From Saccharomonospora sp. CUA-673 (GTDB taxonomy: Bacteria; Actinomycetota; Actinomycetes; Mycobacteriales; Pseudonocardiaceae), in contig NZ_MKKE01000027.1 of assembly GCF_001942305.1 (NCBI RefSeq), forward strand, positions 1 to 55,403: a stretch of DNA of 55,403 nucleotides, in the 5' to 3' direction. A program made the translations under genes and the position numbers. Positions 19,071 through 27,857 of the stretch are shown here, one piece after another (positions within the stretch are counted from its first letter, which is position 1; the number at the start of each line of letters is the position of its first letter). Under the pieces are notes generated by a model. That model worked only from the letters and a program-made list of their open reading frames with translations, searched no databases and had not been told where the DNA came from.

Positions 19071-20221
19071 CCGAGACCTCCGAGCTCGTCCGGACCGGCA
19101 CCGAGACGACCAACCAGTTCGAACAGAAGATGCGGACCAACGACGCCGCCATCGACACGGCGTCGGCGGGTCAGGCGCAGTTGCGCGGCGAGCTCGACGG
19201 GGTGCGCTCCGAGGCCGGTAGCGCCAACACGGTGTTGCAGGCCGGCGCGACCGGTGAGACCGCCGATCGGGCGGGGGAGACGGCGCGCAGTCTCGAGGCC
19301 GAGATCGAGGACCTGCTCGAGGAGAGCAAGCAGATCGAGGACGCCGTCACCGAGGCCGCCGAGGCGCTCAAGGTCGGCAAGATCGAGAACGAGCGGCTCC
19401 GCGAGGAGATCATCAAAGAGATCACCAGCACCATGAAGGCCGTCGAGGCCGCGAAGGCCTCGCCGAACGGCGGTGGTGCGGAGGCGCGGCAGCTGCTCGT
19501 GCAGTTGCAACGCAAGATCGCCGAGCTGACCGGGCAGGCCGCCGACAGCAGCGAACGCACGCTCAACCAGCTGACGACCATCGCGTCCGGACTGGGCGGT
19601 GACTCGGGCACGTCCGCGAGCAGCGCAGGCGGCGGAGGTGGGGGCGGGGGTGCCGCCGGCGGTGGCGGTGCCGGTGGTGGCGGCGGTCAGGTCGCCTCGT
19701 CGTTCAACTCCGTGGGCACCGGCGGTGGCGGTGGGGGAGCCGCGGCCGGCGGCGGCGGTGGCGGTGGCGGCGGTACCGCGACCAAGCCGCGGTTGCCGCA
19801 GGCCATCCCGCCGCAGCCGGGAAGCGGCGTCGAGATCAACCTGCCGGGCGGGGCGACCGTCGAGGCACCCAACGAGACCGCGGCCAAGGCCGTCCGGTCG
19901 GCGATCACGCAGCTCGGCGTGCCGTACGTGTGGGGCGGCACGGCGCGCGACTCGGGGCTCGACTGCTCCGGGCTGACGATGACCTCCTACGGCGAGGCCG
20001 GCCTGGATATCCCGCGCACCTCCGGGGAGCAGGCCGTCGGCGCCGAGGTCCCGTCGCAGGACCAGCTTCTGCCGGGGGACCTCGTCGTGTGGGAGGGCCA
20101 CGTGGCGATGGTGATCGGCGACGGTCAGATGATCGAAGCGGGCGACCCTGTTCAGATCGGCCCGATTCGGACCGAAAACTCCGGTATGCCGTTCAAGGGG
20201 TTCTACCGACCGACAGGGTAA
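19067..20221 (+). CDS. NlpC/P60 peptidoglycan hydrolase with N-terminal coiled coil, no Sec signal
   Basis: The 384-residue product has three parts. Residues 1-175 are a long charged helical/coiled-coil region (LEAEIEDLLEESKQIEDAV). Residues about 185-245 form a Gly-rich linker with many Gly runs. Residues about 270-384 are an NlpC/P60 domain with catalytic Cys in GLDCSGLT, His in GHVAMVIG and a C-terminal RTENSG/FYRPTG segment. It should cleave cell-wall peptides. There is no signal peptide, which with the coupled WXG100-like gene suggests type VII export. The helical N-terminal domain would be the secretion-competent part. It could be a cell-wall-remodelling enzyme or an antibacterial effector; no immunity gene is evident. 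Confidence 0.82.
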   Translation: MTETSELVRTGTETTNQFEQKMRTNDAAIDTASAGQAQLRGELDGVRSEAGSANTVLQAGATGETADRAGETARSLEAEIEDLLEESKQIEDAVTEAAEALKVGKIENERLREEIIKEITSTMKAVEAAKASPNGGGAEARQLLVQLQRKIAELTGQAADSSERTLNQLTTIASGLGGDSGTSASSAGGGGGGGGAAGGGGAGGGGGQVASSFNSVGTGGGGGGAAAGGGGGGGGGTATKPRLPQAIPPQPGSGVEINLPGGATVEAPNETAAKAVRSAITQLGVPYVWGGTARDSGLDCSGLTMTSYGEAGLDIPRTSGEQAVGAEVPSQDQLLPGDLVVWEGHVAMVIGDGQMIEAGDPVQIGPIRTENSGMPFKGFYRPTG

Positions 20222-20232
20222 TGAGGGGGAAC

Positions 20233-20646
20233 GTGGCTGAGTTCGATGCCGACCTCGAGTCGTCGCGGGTCGCCAAGCAGGTGGAGAGCACGGCCGACCG
20301 TGCGCGGGACGGTTTCGCCCGCGTCGGCGACGTCACCGGCCGCGCGGCCTCGGCCGACGGGGCGATCCGCGTCGCCGTCGCGCCCGGCGGGATGCTCACG
20401 GACGTGAAGGTCTCACCGGTGGCGTTCCACGCCGGGATGGACCACGTGGCGCGTGAGATCGTGCAGCTCGCCCACTCCGCGACGCGCAGGGCGGGCGACC
20501 GCATGTACCGCGCGATGGCGCCCGCATTGGGCCCGGAGGGGGAGGAGCATCTCGCCTCGCTCGGCTACCAGCCGCTGCCGGAGGACCCGGAGGACGAGGC
20601 CGACGGGCCGGGCGATGTGGACCGGCCGATCATCCGGGGCCGGTGA
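20233..20646 (+). CDS. YbaB/EbfC-like protein (first copy)
   Basis: The 137-residue product resembles the YbaB/EbfC fold: a beta stretch (GAIRVAVAPGGMLTDVKVSP) followed by a helix (GMDHVAREIVQLAHSATRRAGDRMYR). GTG 20233, preceded by GAGGGGGAAC, is preferred over an ATG at 20221 that overlaps the previous stop codon. In Pseudonocardiales, YbaB-like genes commonly sit in ESX-type loci. There they may act as chaperones or partners of the secreted substrate rather than as nucleoid proteins, but this is inference. Confidence 0.7.
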   Translation: MAEFDADLESSRVAKQVESTADRARDGFARVGDVTGRAASADGAIRVAVAPGGMLTDVKVSPVAFHAGMDHVAREIVQLAHSATRRAGDRMYRAMAPALGPEGEEHLASLGYQPLPEDPEDEADGPGDVDRPIIRGR

Positions 20647-20649
20647 CGC

Positions 20650-21210
20650 ATGGAGCAGCAGCCGATCCACCAGACCACGCGGGAACTCATCGACGGTGCC
20701 CGCGCGCGGCAGGAGGCGTTGTCCCGGGTCGACGAGGTCATGGCCCAGGCCACCGGGACCGCGCACGACCTCGACAACACGATGGAACTCACCGTCGACG
20801 CGCGCGGGAAACTGCTGCGGTTGACGCTCACCCCGGACGCGGCGCGGTGGGGCCCCGACCGGCTCGGCTCGTTGATCGTCGAGGTCGCGCAGGTGGCGAT
20901 GCAGGAGGCCACGCAGGACGGCTACAACAAGGTCGCCCTGCTGCTGGGCGAGAACATGACCTCGCTCATCGAGCAGATCTCCGGGGTGCCCGCGCCCGCG
21001 CGCGCCGAGCACGACGACAACGGCCTGACGGCGGAGGAGTTCCAACGCCGCCGTGCCGAACGGCTCGCGGCGCAGGGCGGCGGGGCCGGAGTTGTGGCTG
21101 CCGGGGCGGTTGCGCCCGAGTCGGCGGCAACCCCCGAAGCGGCTGCCGGACCCGACGACGACTTCGACGTCCACAGCTTCGACCCCGCCACCCTGCGTTC
21201 GGACCGGTGA
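20650..21210 (+). CDS. YbaB/EbfC-like protein (second copy)
   Basis: The 186-residue product starts four bases after its paralogue. It shows the YbaB pattern of an N-terminal helix, a beta hairpin (TMELTVDARGKLLRLTLTPDA) and a long helix (LGSLIVEVAQVAMQEAT). An acidic, Ala-rich, probably disordered tail of about 60 residues ends in DDDFDVHSFDP. It is the last gene of the four-gene cluster and converges with the siderophore-binding-protein gene. Two tandem, diverged YbaB-like proteins suggest a heterodimer. Confidence 0.75.
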   Translation: MEQQPIHQTTRELIDGARARQEALSRVDEVMAQATGTAHDLDNTMELTVDARGKLLRLTLTPDAARWGPDRLGSLIVEVAQVAMQEATQDGYNKVALLLGENMTSLIEQISGVPAPARAEHDDNGLTAEEFQRRRAERLAAQGGGAGVVAAGAVAPESAATPEAAAGPDDDFDVHSFDPATLRSDR

Positions 21211-21214
21211 GGCG

Positions 21215-22212
21215 TCAGGCTTCGCCGGGTCGACGCCGTACTTCTCGGCGATGTCGTCGAGCATGGCGTGGGCGCCCTGCAGGCTCACCGACACGTACCA
21301 GGTCTCGTCGTCGACGTCGGCGAGCTCGCCGGAGAGCTTGCCCCACAGCGGATTCGACTCGAACCGCTTCCGCGGGTCCTCGGCCTGCTGCGTGGCGTCC
21401 GCGTAGGACGAGACGAACACCTCGTCGGCGTCCAGCTTGGCGATGTCCTCCTGGCTGACGTCGACGTTGATCTCGTCCTTGCTGTCGGGCTGGCCCTCCG
21501 GCCGCTTCAGGCCGACGTCGTTCATGACGATCGCGGGGAACGAGTTGCTCGCGTACAGCCGCACCGTCTGCTCGCCCTCCATGAACCGCACGAGCGAGTA
21601 GGTGGGCATCGAGCCCTCCTTCTGCTCGATCGCGTCCCCGATGGCCTTGGCGCGCTCCTCGTACTCGCCGATCTTGCGTTCGGCGAGGTCCTCCTTGCCG
21701 AGCGCCTCGGCGAGCAGGCGGATGTTGTCCTTCCAGGTGGCGCCCGTCGACTCGCTGAACACGGTCGGCGCCACGTTGGACAGCTTGGAGTGGATCGCCT
21801 CGTGGCGGACCTTCGCCGACACGATCAGGTCCGGTTGCACGTCGTAGAGCGCCTCGACGTTCGGCGACTCCAGCGCGCCGACGTCCTTGGCGCCCTCGAG
21901 GTACTGCTTGTCCTCGCCGAGGTAGTCGGGCAGCCCGTCCGACGAGGGGTACTTGGTGTAGGCCACGACCTCGGTCTCGAGAGAGGCTGCGGCGTCGGCG
22001 TAGCTGGAATCGAGCGCCGCGACCTTCTGCGGACGTTCCTCGACGGTGGTTTCGCCCATGGCGTCGGAAATCGTGCGCGGAAATCCGCCCGAATTTCCGG
22101 ATTCGGACTCACTGTCCTCATTGGACGCACACGCGGACAAACCGAGACATACGGCCAGCCCGAGGGCCACGGCTCTGCCGAGCGCGGCTCGAGAGTGAGA
22201 CAAGCGCATCAT
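21215..22212 (-). CDS. Iron-siderophore ABC transporter substrate-binding lipoprotein, probable frameshift at 3' end
   Basis: The 332-residue product has a lipoprotein signal peptide with lipobox LSAC, so it is anchored to the outer face of the membrane. The body matches the FecB/FepB-type binding-protein fold (KVAALDSSYADAAASLETEVVAYTKY; DVGALESPNVEALYDVQPDLIV; WYVSVSLQGAHAMLDDIAEKYG). The open frame runs far past the normal end. One missing base near 21225 would give a stop at 21215, just beyond the convergent neighbour. ATG 22212 follows AAAGG. An iron box lies immediately upstream. The siderophore is unknown. Confidence 0.85.
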
Positions 22213-22231
22213 TGCCTACCTTTCCCATTCG

Positions 22232-22247
22232 GTTAGGCTTCCCTAAC
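22232..22247. promoter_or_regulatory. IdeR/DtxR-type iron box
   Basis: GTTAGG-CTTC-CCTAAC is a perfect inverted repeat matching the core of the actinobacterial IdeR/DtxR operator (TTAGGTTAGCCTAA-type). It lies 20 bases before the start of the binding-protein gene and 74 bases before the divergent permease gene, so it can control both under iron excess. Confidence 0.8.
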
Positions 22248-22320
22248 AGGCCTCGAGACCATAAGCGACGACTGTCAATTCCGGAAGAGCTGTTAAGAAA
22301 TACTGCAAGGAGCCGGCGCC

Positions 22321-23375
22321 ATGAAAATCACGCTCACGGAGCAGCGTGCGACCGGGCCCTCGGCGGCCGCGGCCGCCCTGCGCCGACTGCGCGTGCGGCG
22401 CCTGGCAGGCCTGTTCGCGCTGGTCGCGGCGTTGCTGTGCGCGGTGGCCGCGAGCCTGGCCTACGGCACCAACCCGGTGCCGCTCGAGAGCGTCTGGCAG
22501 GCGCTCGTCGCCCCGGCCGGTGAGGAGCACGACATCATCGTGCGTTCGCTCCGGGTCCCCCGCACGCTCCTCGGCGTGCTCGCGGGCATCGCCCTGGGCG
22601 TCGGAGGGGCGCTGATGCAGGGGCACACGCGCAACCCGCTCGCCGACCCCGGCCTGCTCGGCGTCAACCAGGGCGCCGCGCTCGGCGTCGTCCTCGCCGT
22701 CGTGGTCCTCGGGATCACCTCGCTGAGCACGTTCATCTGGTTCGCTTCGCCGGGGCGCTCATCGCGGCCGTGGTGGTGTTCCTGCTCGGCACGGCGCGCG
22801 GCGGCGGCACGCCCGTGACGCTCGCGCTGGCGGGCGCGGCGGTCAGCGCGCTGCTGTACGGCGTGATCTCGGCGATCGTCCTCGGCAGCAGGCAGGGCAT
22901 GGACACCTACCGGTTCTGGCACGTCGGATCGATCGCGGGCCGGGAACTGGCCGTCGCCGGTCAGCTCGCGCCGTTCCTGCTCGTCGGCCTGCTGCTGGCG
23001 CTGGCCAACACGCCCGGTCTGAACAGCCTCGCGCTCGGCGCCGACGTGTCGACCGCGCTGGGCAGGGACGTCCGCCGGACCCGGATCCTCGGCATCCTGG
23101 CCGTCACACTGCTGGTCGGCGCCGCCGTCTCGGCCTGCGGGCCGATCGCGTTCGTCGGCCTGCTCGTGCCGCACATCGCGCGGGCGATCACCGGCCCCGA
23201 CTACCGGTGGCTCGTCCCGTACGCCGGACTGCTCGGCGCCGTGCTCGTGCTCGTCGCCGACGTCGTCGGCCGCCTCGTCGCCGGCGATCGGCTCGAGGTC
23301 GGCATCCTGCTCGCCGCCATCGGCGCACCCGCGTTCATCTACCTGGTCCGGCGGAGGGGGCTGAGCAAGATATGA
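22321..23375 (+). CDS. FecCD-family siderophore ABC transporter permease, one apparent frameshift
   Basis: The corrected product has 351 residues and about ten membrane segments. FecCD hallmarks are RVPRTLLGVLAGIALGVGGALMQG near residue 80, NPLADPGLLGVNQGAALG, and CGPIAFVGLLVPHIAR near the C-terminus. The frame changes near 22745 as if one base were missing. Its stop overlaps the next permease start as ATGA. It pairs with the second permease to form the membrane channel of the iron-siderophore importer. Confidence 0.88.
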
Positions 23376-24450
23376 GCGCTGTCCGCGACATCGACGCCGT
23401 GCCCGGGCGCAAGCACGCGCGCGTCGGCCGGTTCGCCGCCTCGTTCCGCCCGCGATCCGTGCTCGTGCCGCTGATCTGCCTGGGTCTGCTCGTGCTGGTG
23501 GCGGCCGTGAACATCGCCCGCGGCACGTCCGACATCGAGGTCCTCGACGTCCTGCGCACGCTCGTCGGCGGCGGGGACGACCGCGAGACCGGCATCATCT
23601 TCGACCTCCGCCTGCCCCGAACCCTCGCCGGCATCCTCGTCGGCGCCGCCTTCGGACTGGCAGCGCCCTGTTCCAGACGATCGCCCGCAACCCGCTCGCC
23701 AGCCCCGACATCCTCGGCGTGACCTGGGGCGCCGGCGTCGGCGCGGTGTCGGTCATCGTCCTCGGCGGCACCGCGGGCCAGATCAGCGGCGCCGTCGCCG
23801 AACTCGGCGTTCCCCTCGCCGGCCTCGCCGGGGGACTCGTCGCCGGCATCCTGCTGTACGTCCTCGCGTGGAAACGCGGCCTCGAGGGCTACCGCATGGT
23901 GCTCGTCGGCATCGGCCTGTCGGCCATCGGCAGCAACGTCGTCTACTGGCTGCTCACCGTCGGCGACGTCGACGACGCCACCCGCGCCACCACCTGGATC
24001 GTCGGCAACCTCGCCGGCGTCGGCTGGGAATCCATCGGACCCGTGGCGCTGGCCCTCGCGCTGCTCGTCCCCGTGACCGTGGCCGCCGCACACACCCTCG
24101 GCGGCCTCCAGTTCGGCGACGACACCGCCCGCGGCCTCGGCATCCGCGTCGACGCGGCCCGCGCGACCCTGCTGCTCCTCGCGACCGCACTCGCCGCCGT
24201 CGCCACCGCCGTGGCCGGGCCGATCACCTTCGTCGCACTCGCCACCCCGCAGATCGCGCTCCGGCTCGTGCGCAGCCCCCAGCCACCGCTCGTCGGCTCC
24301 CTGGTCCTCGGCGCACTGCTCACCGTCAGCGCCGACCTCGCCGTCCGCCTCGTCGCAGGCGACCTGCCCGTCGGCGTCCTCACCGCCATCCTCGGCGCGC
24401 CGTACCTCATCTTCCTGTTCCTGCGCACCCGCAAGGAGGTCCGCCGATGA
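23372..24450 (+). CDS. FecCD-family siderophore ABC transporter permease (second subunit), one apparent frameshift
   Basis: The corrected product has 359 residues with the FecCD pattern: [37 protein letters not shown] and [19 protein letters not shown]. The frame changes near 23660 as if one base were missing, in the middle of the first conserved motif. It lies in a coupled operon: ATGA overlap with the first permease upstream and with the ATPase gene downstream. Confidence 0.88.
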
Positions 24451-25273
24451 CCCCATCCCGCCTGCAGGCCGACGGTGTCCGCCTCGGCTACGACGACCGC
24501 ATCGTCGTCGGCGCCGAGGACGGACTCGACCTCGACATCGCCGACAACGCCATCAGCGTCATCATCGGCCCCAACGGCTGCGGCAAATCCACCCTGCTCC
24601 GAGGCATGGGCCGCCTCCTGCGCCCCCGCGGCGGAGCCGTCCTCCTCGACGGCCGGCGCATCGACCGCATGCCCACCAAAGAGGTCGCCAAGACCGTCGG
24701 CCTCCTCCCGCAAACCCCCAGCGCACCCGAGGCCTCACCGTCGGCGACCTCGTCTCCCGCGGCCGCCAACCCCACCAACACTGGTACCGCCAGTGGTCGG
24801 CCACCGACGAGGACGCCGTCGCCCACGCACTCGCCGTCACCGGCATGGACGCCCACGCCGACCGCGTCGTCGACGAACTCTCCGGCGGTCAACGTCAACG
24901 CGCCTGGATCTCCATGACCCTCGCCCAGGACACCTCACTGCTCCTGCTCGACGAGCCCATCACCTACCTCGACCTGGCCCACCAGATCGAAGTGCTCGAC
25001 CTGGCCCACCGCCTGCACACCGAACGCGGCACCACCGTCGTCATGGTCCTGCACGACCTCAACCTCGCCGCCCGCTACGCCGACACCCTCGTCGCCATGC
25101 ACGACGGCGCCATCGTCGCCCAAGGCCCACCCCACGAGGTCCTCACCGAACAACTACTCTCCGACGTCTTCGGCCTCGACGCCAAAGTCCTGCCCGACCC
25201 CGTCGCCGGCACCCCACTCGTCCTGCCCATCAGCGCCCACCTCCACGACGCCCCCGCGCACGACCCTGCGTGA
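24447..25273 (+). CDS. Iron-siderophore ABC transporter ATP-binding protein, one apparent frameshift
   Basis: The corrected 275-residue ATPase carries Walker [16 protein letters not shown], the Q-loop region VGLLPQTP, signature [10 protein letters not shown], Walker [13 protein letters not shown] and the switch His in [13 protein letters not shown]. It powers the two FecCD permeases. The frame changes near 24730, as if one base were missing, between the Q-loop and the TVGDLV segment. It is the last gene of the transporter operon and ends about 90 bases before tRNA-Ala. Confidence 0.9.
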
Positions 25274-27188
25274 CCAACAGGGACCCCCGGTGCGAACCCC
25301 CGATGGCGGTGGGGTACATTATTTCGCACAGGCAGCGGTGCGAACCGCGAACACAACACGGGGCTATGGCGCAGTTGGTAGCGCGTCTCACTGGCAGTGA
25401 GAAGGTCAGGGGTTCGAATCCCCTTAGCTCCACCCTAGGGTTGTTATTAGAACCCGTGCCCGAGTGAACGCCCTTCAGTAGGAGGGCAACACCGGAAGTC
25501 GAAAGGCCACCTGCAGGGCGGGTGGCCTTTTTGCTGTGCGTGCTTGGCGGCTGGCTTGCGGTTGCGGTGCTCTGGGTGTGTTCGTGCTGGAGGGCGTGGA
25601 GCGCGCCGAACGGCCCCTGGAGATCGTGGCCGGTGACCTCGTCGTCCTCGATGTAGAGACCTCGGAAGATGGCCTGGTTGAGCAGGCGCCGTTGTTGTTC
25701 ATCACACCGTCGGTAGAGCTCCTGCGGGTCTTCGAGGAGTTTCAGCGCGGCCTTGATGAGCTGGGCGTTGTCGGTGAGGTCGGCGTTGGCTGTCTCGAGG
25801 CGGCGGGAGAGTTTGCGGCGTTCGGTGTCGATCTCGCGGAGCTTGTCCTTGACCTTGGTTCGGGGCACGGTGCCGTCGGCCACGAGGTCGATCACGTTGG
25901 CCTCTTGAGTGTCGAGTTCTTGTAGCTGGCTGGTGAGCTGTTGATGAAGGAGCCGGACTGAGGCTTCCTGTTCGTCGATGACTGCGTCGACGGTTGCGCT
26001 GACTTCTGCGATGAACGTGGGGTGGAAGCAGATGCTGGCGTAGTGCCGTTCGACGGCTTCCTCAACGTGGTAGACGTGCATGTGCGGGCCGGGGCACAGA
26101 CCGTCACGCTTGTTGCGACAGAAGAAATAGAAGTACTCGTAGCCTCGGCGGCTTACGGTGCGCTGGATCACTAGACGTTGGGTCCTGCCTGTGCGTCGAC
26201 AGTATCCGCAGTACACCGATCCCTTGAGGTAGTGGTGGTGGACGCGGCGGCGTTCCTTGGCGGTGGTGCGGGAGTCGAGGATCTGTTGGACCTGGTCGAA
26301 CAGGTCGTCGTCGATCAGGGCTTCGTGGCGTCCGCGGATCTGTTCTCCCTGGTAGTCGACGTAGCCGATGTAGTAGCTGTCGCGCAGCATCTGGGAGAGC
26401 TTGTTGATTGAGACCTTTTTCGCGGGGTGGCGGTTGGTGGGCCGGGTGCGGAGGCCTCGGTCGTAGAGCTCGTCGGCGAGGTCGTCGAGGGAGTAGTCGC
26501 CGGTGGCGTAGAGCTCGAAGCCGAGTTTGACCAGGGGAGCGCGGTCGGGGTCGACGATGATGGTGCGGATGACGCGGCCGTCGAAGTGGTCGATGTGGTT
26601 GAGGTAGCCGAGCTTGGCGCGCCCGAGCGTGCCACCGTTGCGGGCTTTCTGGCCCATCTTGTAGGCGATGTCGGCCCCGGATTGGCGGGATTGGTACTCG
26701 TTGAAGGTGGCGAGGATGCCGTGCATGAGTTGGCCGACCGGGGTGTCGTCGATGGCTTCGGTGGCTGCGACCAGCCTGACGCCGCGTTTGCGTAGGTCGG
26801 CCATGACGATCGCGTCGTCGTAGCGGTTTCGCGCCATCCGCGAGAGCTGGTACACGATGATGGCGTCGACGTCTTCGAGGCTCCGTACGCGGGCGAGCAT
26901 CTCTTGGAATGCTTCGCGCTTGGTCATCTCGAGGGCGGAGCGTCCGGGTTCGACGTACTCGTCAACGACGGTGAGGCCGAGGTCTCGCGCTTTGCGCAGA
27001 CAGGCTTCGCGCTGCGCGGGGATGGAGATGCCTTCGGCGTCGTAGTCGGTGTTGACCTGGCCGGTCGAGGACACACGCAGGTAGATGACGGTGCGTGTGC
27101 CGGGCTCTACGTCATCGACAGGACGGTGGACAGCGACCGCGGGGTCCGGCTCCGTTTCGTCGGAGGAGTCAGCGTAGGCGCTGGTCAT
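25230..27188 (-). CDS. Large serine recombinase (site-specific integrase) reading through tRNA-Ala
   Basis: The N-terminal resolvase domain has the catalytic Ser in YLRVSSTGQ, followed by [15 protein letters not shown] recombinase domain follows ([28 protein letters not shown]), then a zinc-ribbon with CGYCRRTGR and [11 protein letters not shown] long coiled coil of the large-serine-integrase type covers about residues 420-510. From about residue 545 the frame leaves the integrase. It runs through the terminator and antisense through tRNA-Ala, giving the [18 protein letters not shown] tail seen wherever an ORF crosses such a tRNA, and stops at 25230. ATG 27188 overlaps the upstream stop. It should catalyse integration and excision of the element at the tRNA. 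Confidence 0.9.
   Translation of the reverse strand: MTSAYADSSDETEPDPAVAVHRPVDDVEPGTRTVIYLRVSSTGQVNTDYDAEGISIPAQREACLRKARDLGLTVVDEYVEPGRSALEMTKREAFQEMLARVRSLEDVDAIIVYQLSRMARNRYDDAIVMADLRKRGVRLVAATEAIDDTPVGQLMHGILATFNEYQSRQSGADIAYKMGQKARNGGTLGRAKLGYLNHIDHFDGRVIRTIIVDPDRAPLVKLGFELYATGDYSLDDLADELYDRGLRTRPTNRHPAKKVSINKLSQMLRDSYYIGYVDYQGEQIRGRHEALIDDDLFDQVQQILDSRTTAKERRRVHHHYLKGSVYCGYCRRTGRTQRLVIQRTVSRRGYEYFYFFCRNKRDGLCPGPHMHVYHVEEAVERHYASICFHPTFIAEVSATVDAVIDEQEASVRLLHQQLTSQLQELDTQEANVIDLVADGTVPRTKVKDKLREIDTERRKLSRRLETANADLTDNAQLIKAALKLLEDPQELYRRCDEQQRRLLNQAIFRGLYIEDDEVTGHDLQGPFGALHALQHEHTQSTATASQPPSTHSKKATRPAGGLSTSGVALLLKGVHSGTGSNNNPRVELRGFEPLTFSLPVRRATNCAIAPCCVRGSHRCLCEIMYPTAIGGSHRGSLLVTQGRARGRRGGGR
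25360..25432 (+). tRNA. tRNA-Ala (anticodon GGC)
   Basis: The 73-base sequence folds into a standard cloverleaf. The acceptor arms are GGGGCTA and TAGCTCC, the D-arm is GCGC..GCGC, and the anticodon arm is TCTCA with loop CTGGCAG. The T-arm is AGGGG-TTCGAAT-CCCCT. The loop gives anticodon GGC, reading GCC and GCU. The acceptor contains the G3-U70 wobble pair, the main alanine identity element. CCA is not encoded. The 3' end is the likely attachment site of the adjacent element. Confidence 0.95.
25502..25532 (+). terminator. Rho-independent terminator downstream of tRNA-Ala
   Basis: Perfect 10-base arms AAAGGCCACC (25502-25511) and GGTGGCCTTT (25521-25530) flank a 9-base loop and run into a T-stretch. 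It is the clearest intrinsic terminator of the window. A weaker inverted repeat (GGGTT..AACCC, 25438-25455) lies just after the tRNA. The terminator sits inside the recombinase reading frame on the opposite strand. Confidence 0.85.
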
Positions 27189-27555
27189 GGGCTTCCTTCG
27201 TCGTCGCACGCGGTCGCGGGCTGGCTGTCGGCCGCGTCGGCTGTTGCCGGGTTCAGTTCGTCTCGCTTCTCCACCATGTCGGTTGCCAGGCTGGCAACGA
27301 CGCGCGCGAGCATGTGGATGTCCGGCGGATCGTGCCGCACACCCTGCACCACCAACTGGCGACCGTCACGACGGCGGTTATTGCGTCGTCGTGGAGCGGC
27401 CTGGTGAGGGGTGCCAGCCCGAGGCTGGTGGCTTCGGAAGGAACCGTAACGCCGGCGCCGCTGTCTGCGCGGCGCGATTCTGCAGGTAAGGCGTCCGTGT
27501 CAGCGTGATCGTCGGAAGTGTGCGCTGACCGGTGGTCCGGGTAATCAGAGCTCAC
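27185..27555 (-). CDS. Small hypothetical protein upstream of the integrase, probable frameshift
   Basis: Reading from GTG 27555, the protein begins SSDYPDHRSAHTSDD. It changes frame near 27355 as if one base were missing, and continues as LVVQGVRHDPPDIHMLARVVASL..TDMVEKRDEL to a stop that overlaps the integrase ATG as ATGA. The overlap and amino-acid composition support it. At 123 residues and next to the integrase it could be an excision or regulatory protein, but no helix-turn-helix is evident. Confidence 0.45.
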
Positions 27556-27703
27556 GAGGATGCACCTCCGAGCCCGCGAACTTGACGTCGTGTTGGAGTT
27601 CGCGGCGCTGGTCGCTGGTTGGGTATCGGTCGACCCGGCCGGCGCATCGGAGCCGGGCACCCGCGCTTGCCTTTGACGGGTCGGTGGGCGCGGGGCGCGC
27701 CAT
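27545..27703 (-). CDS. Very small ORF between methyltransferase and integrase genes
   Basis: A 52-codon ORF from ATG 27703, rich in charged residues (ARLRCAGRVDRYPTSDQRRELQ), whose end overlaps the GTG of the next ORF by 11 bases. The support is position and overlap only. No family is recognised. Confidence 0.3.
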   Translation of the reverse strand: MARPAPTDPSKASAGARLRCAGRVDRYPTSDQRRELQHDVKFAGSEVHPREL

Positions 27704-27857
27704 GATGCGCGCTGTGGTGGCAGAGGGTGCCGAGCGGAGCGGTCTCGCTGCGCTTCGTCTCCCGACGGCGCGTGGTCGCTGACCGACTGGGTCTTGGAAC
27801 CCCGTCGCGGCGGCGACGGGTGCGGTCGAGTAGGTCACGTTAGTCGGGGCGTCGAGG

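Noticed and set aside
25230..25560. Functional C-terminal domain on the serine recombinase
   Set aside because: The tail is the antisense translation of tRNA-Ala and its terminator; similar tails arise wherever ORFs cross this tRNA.
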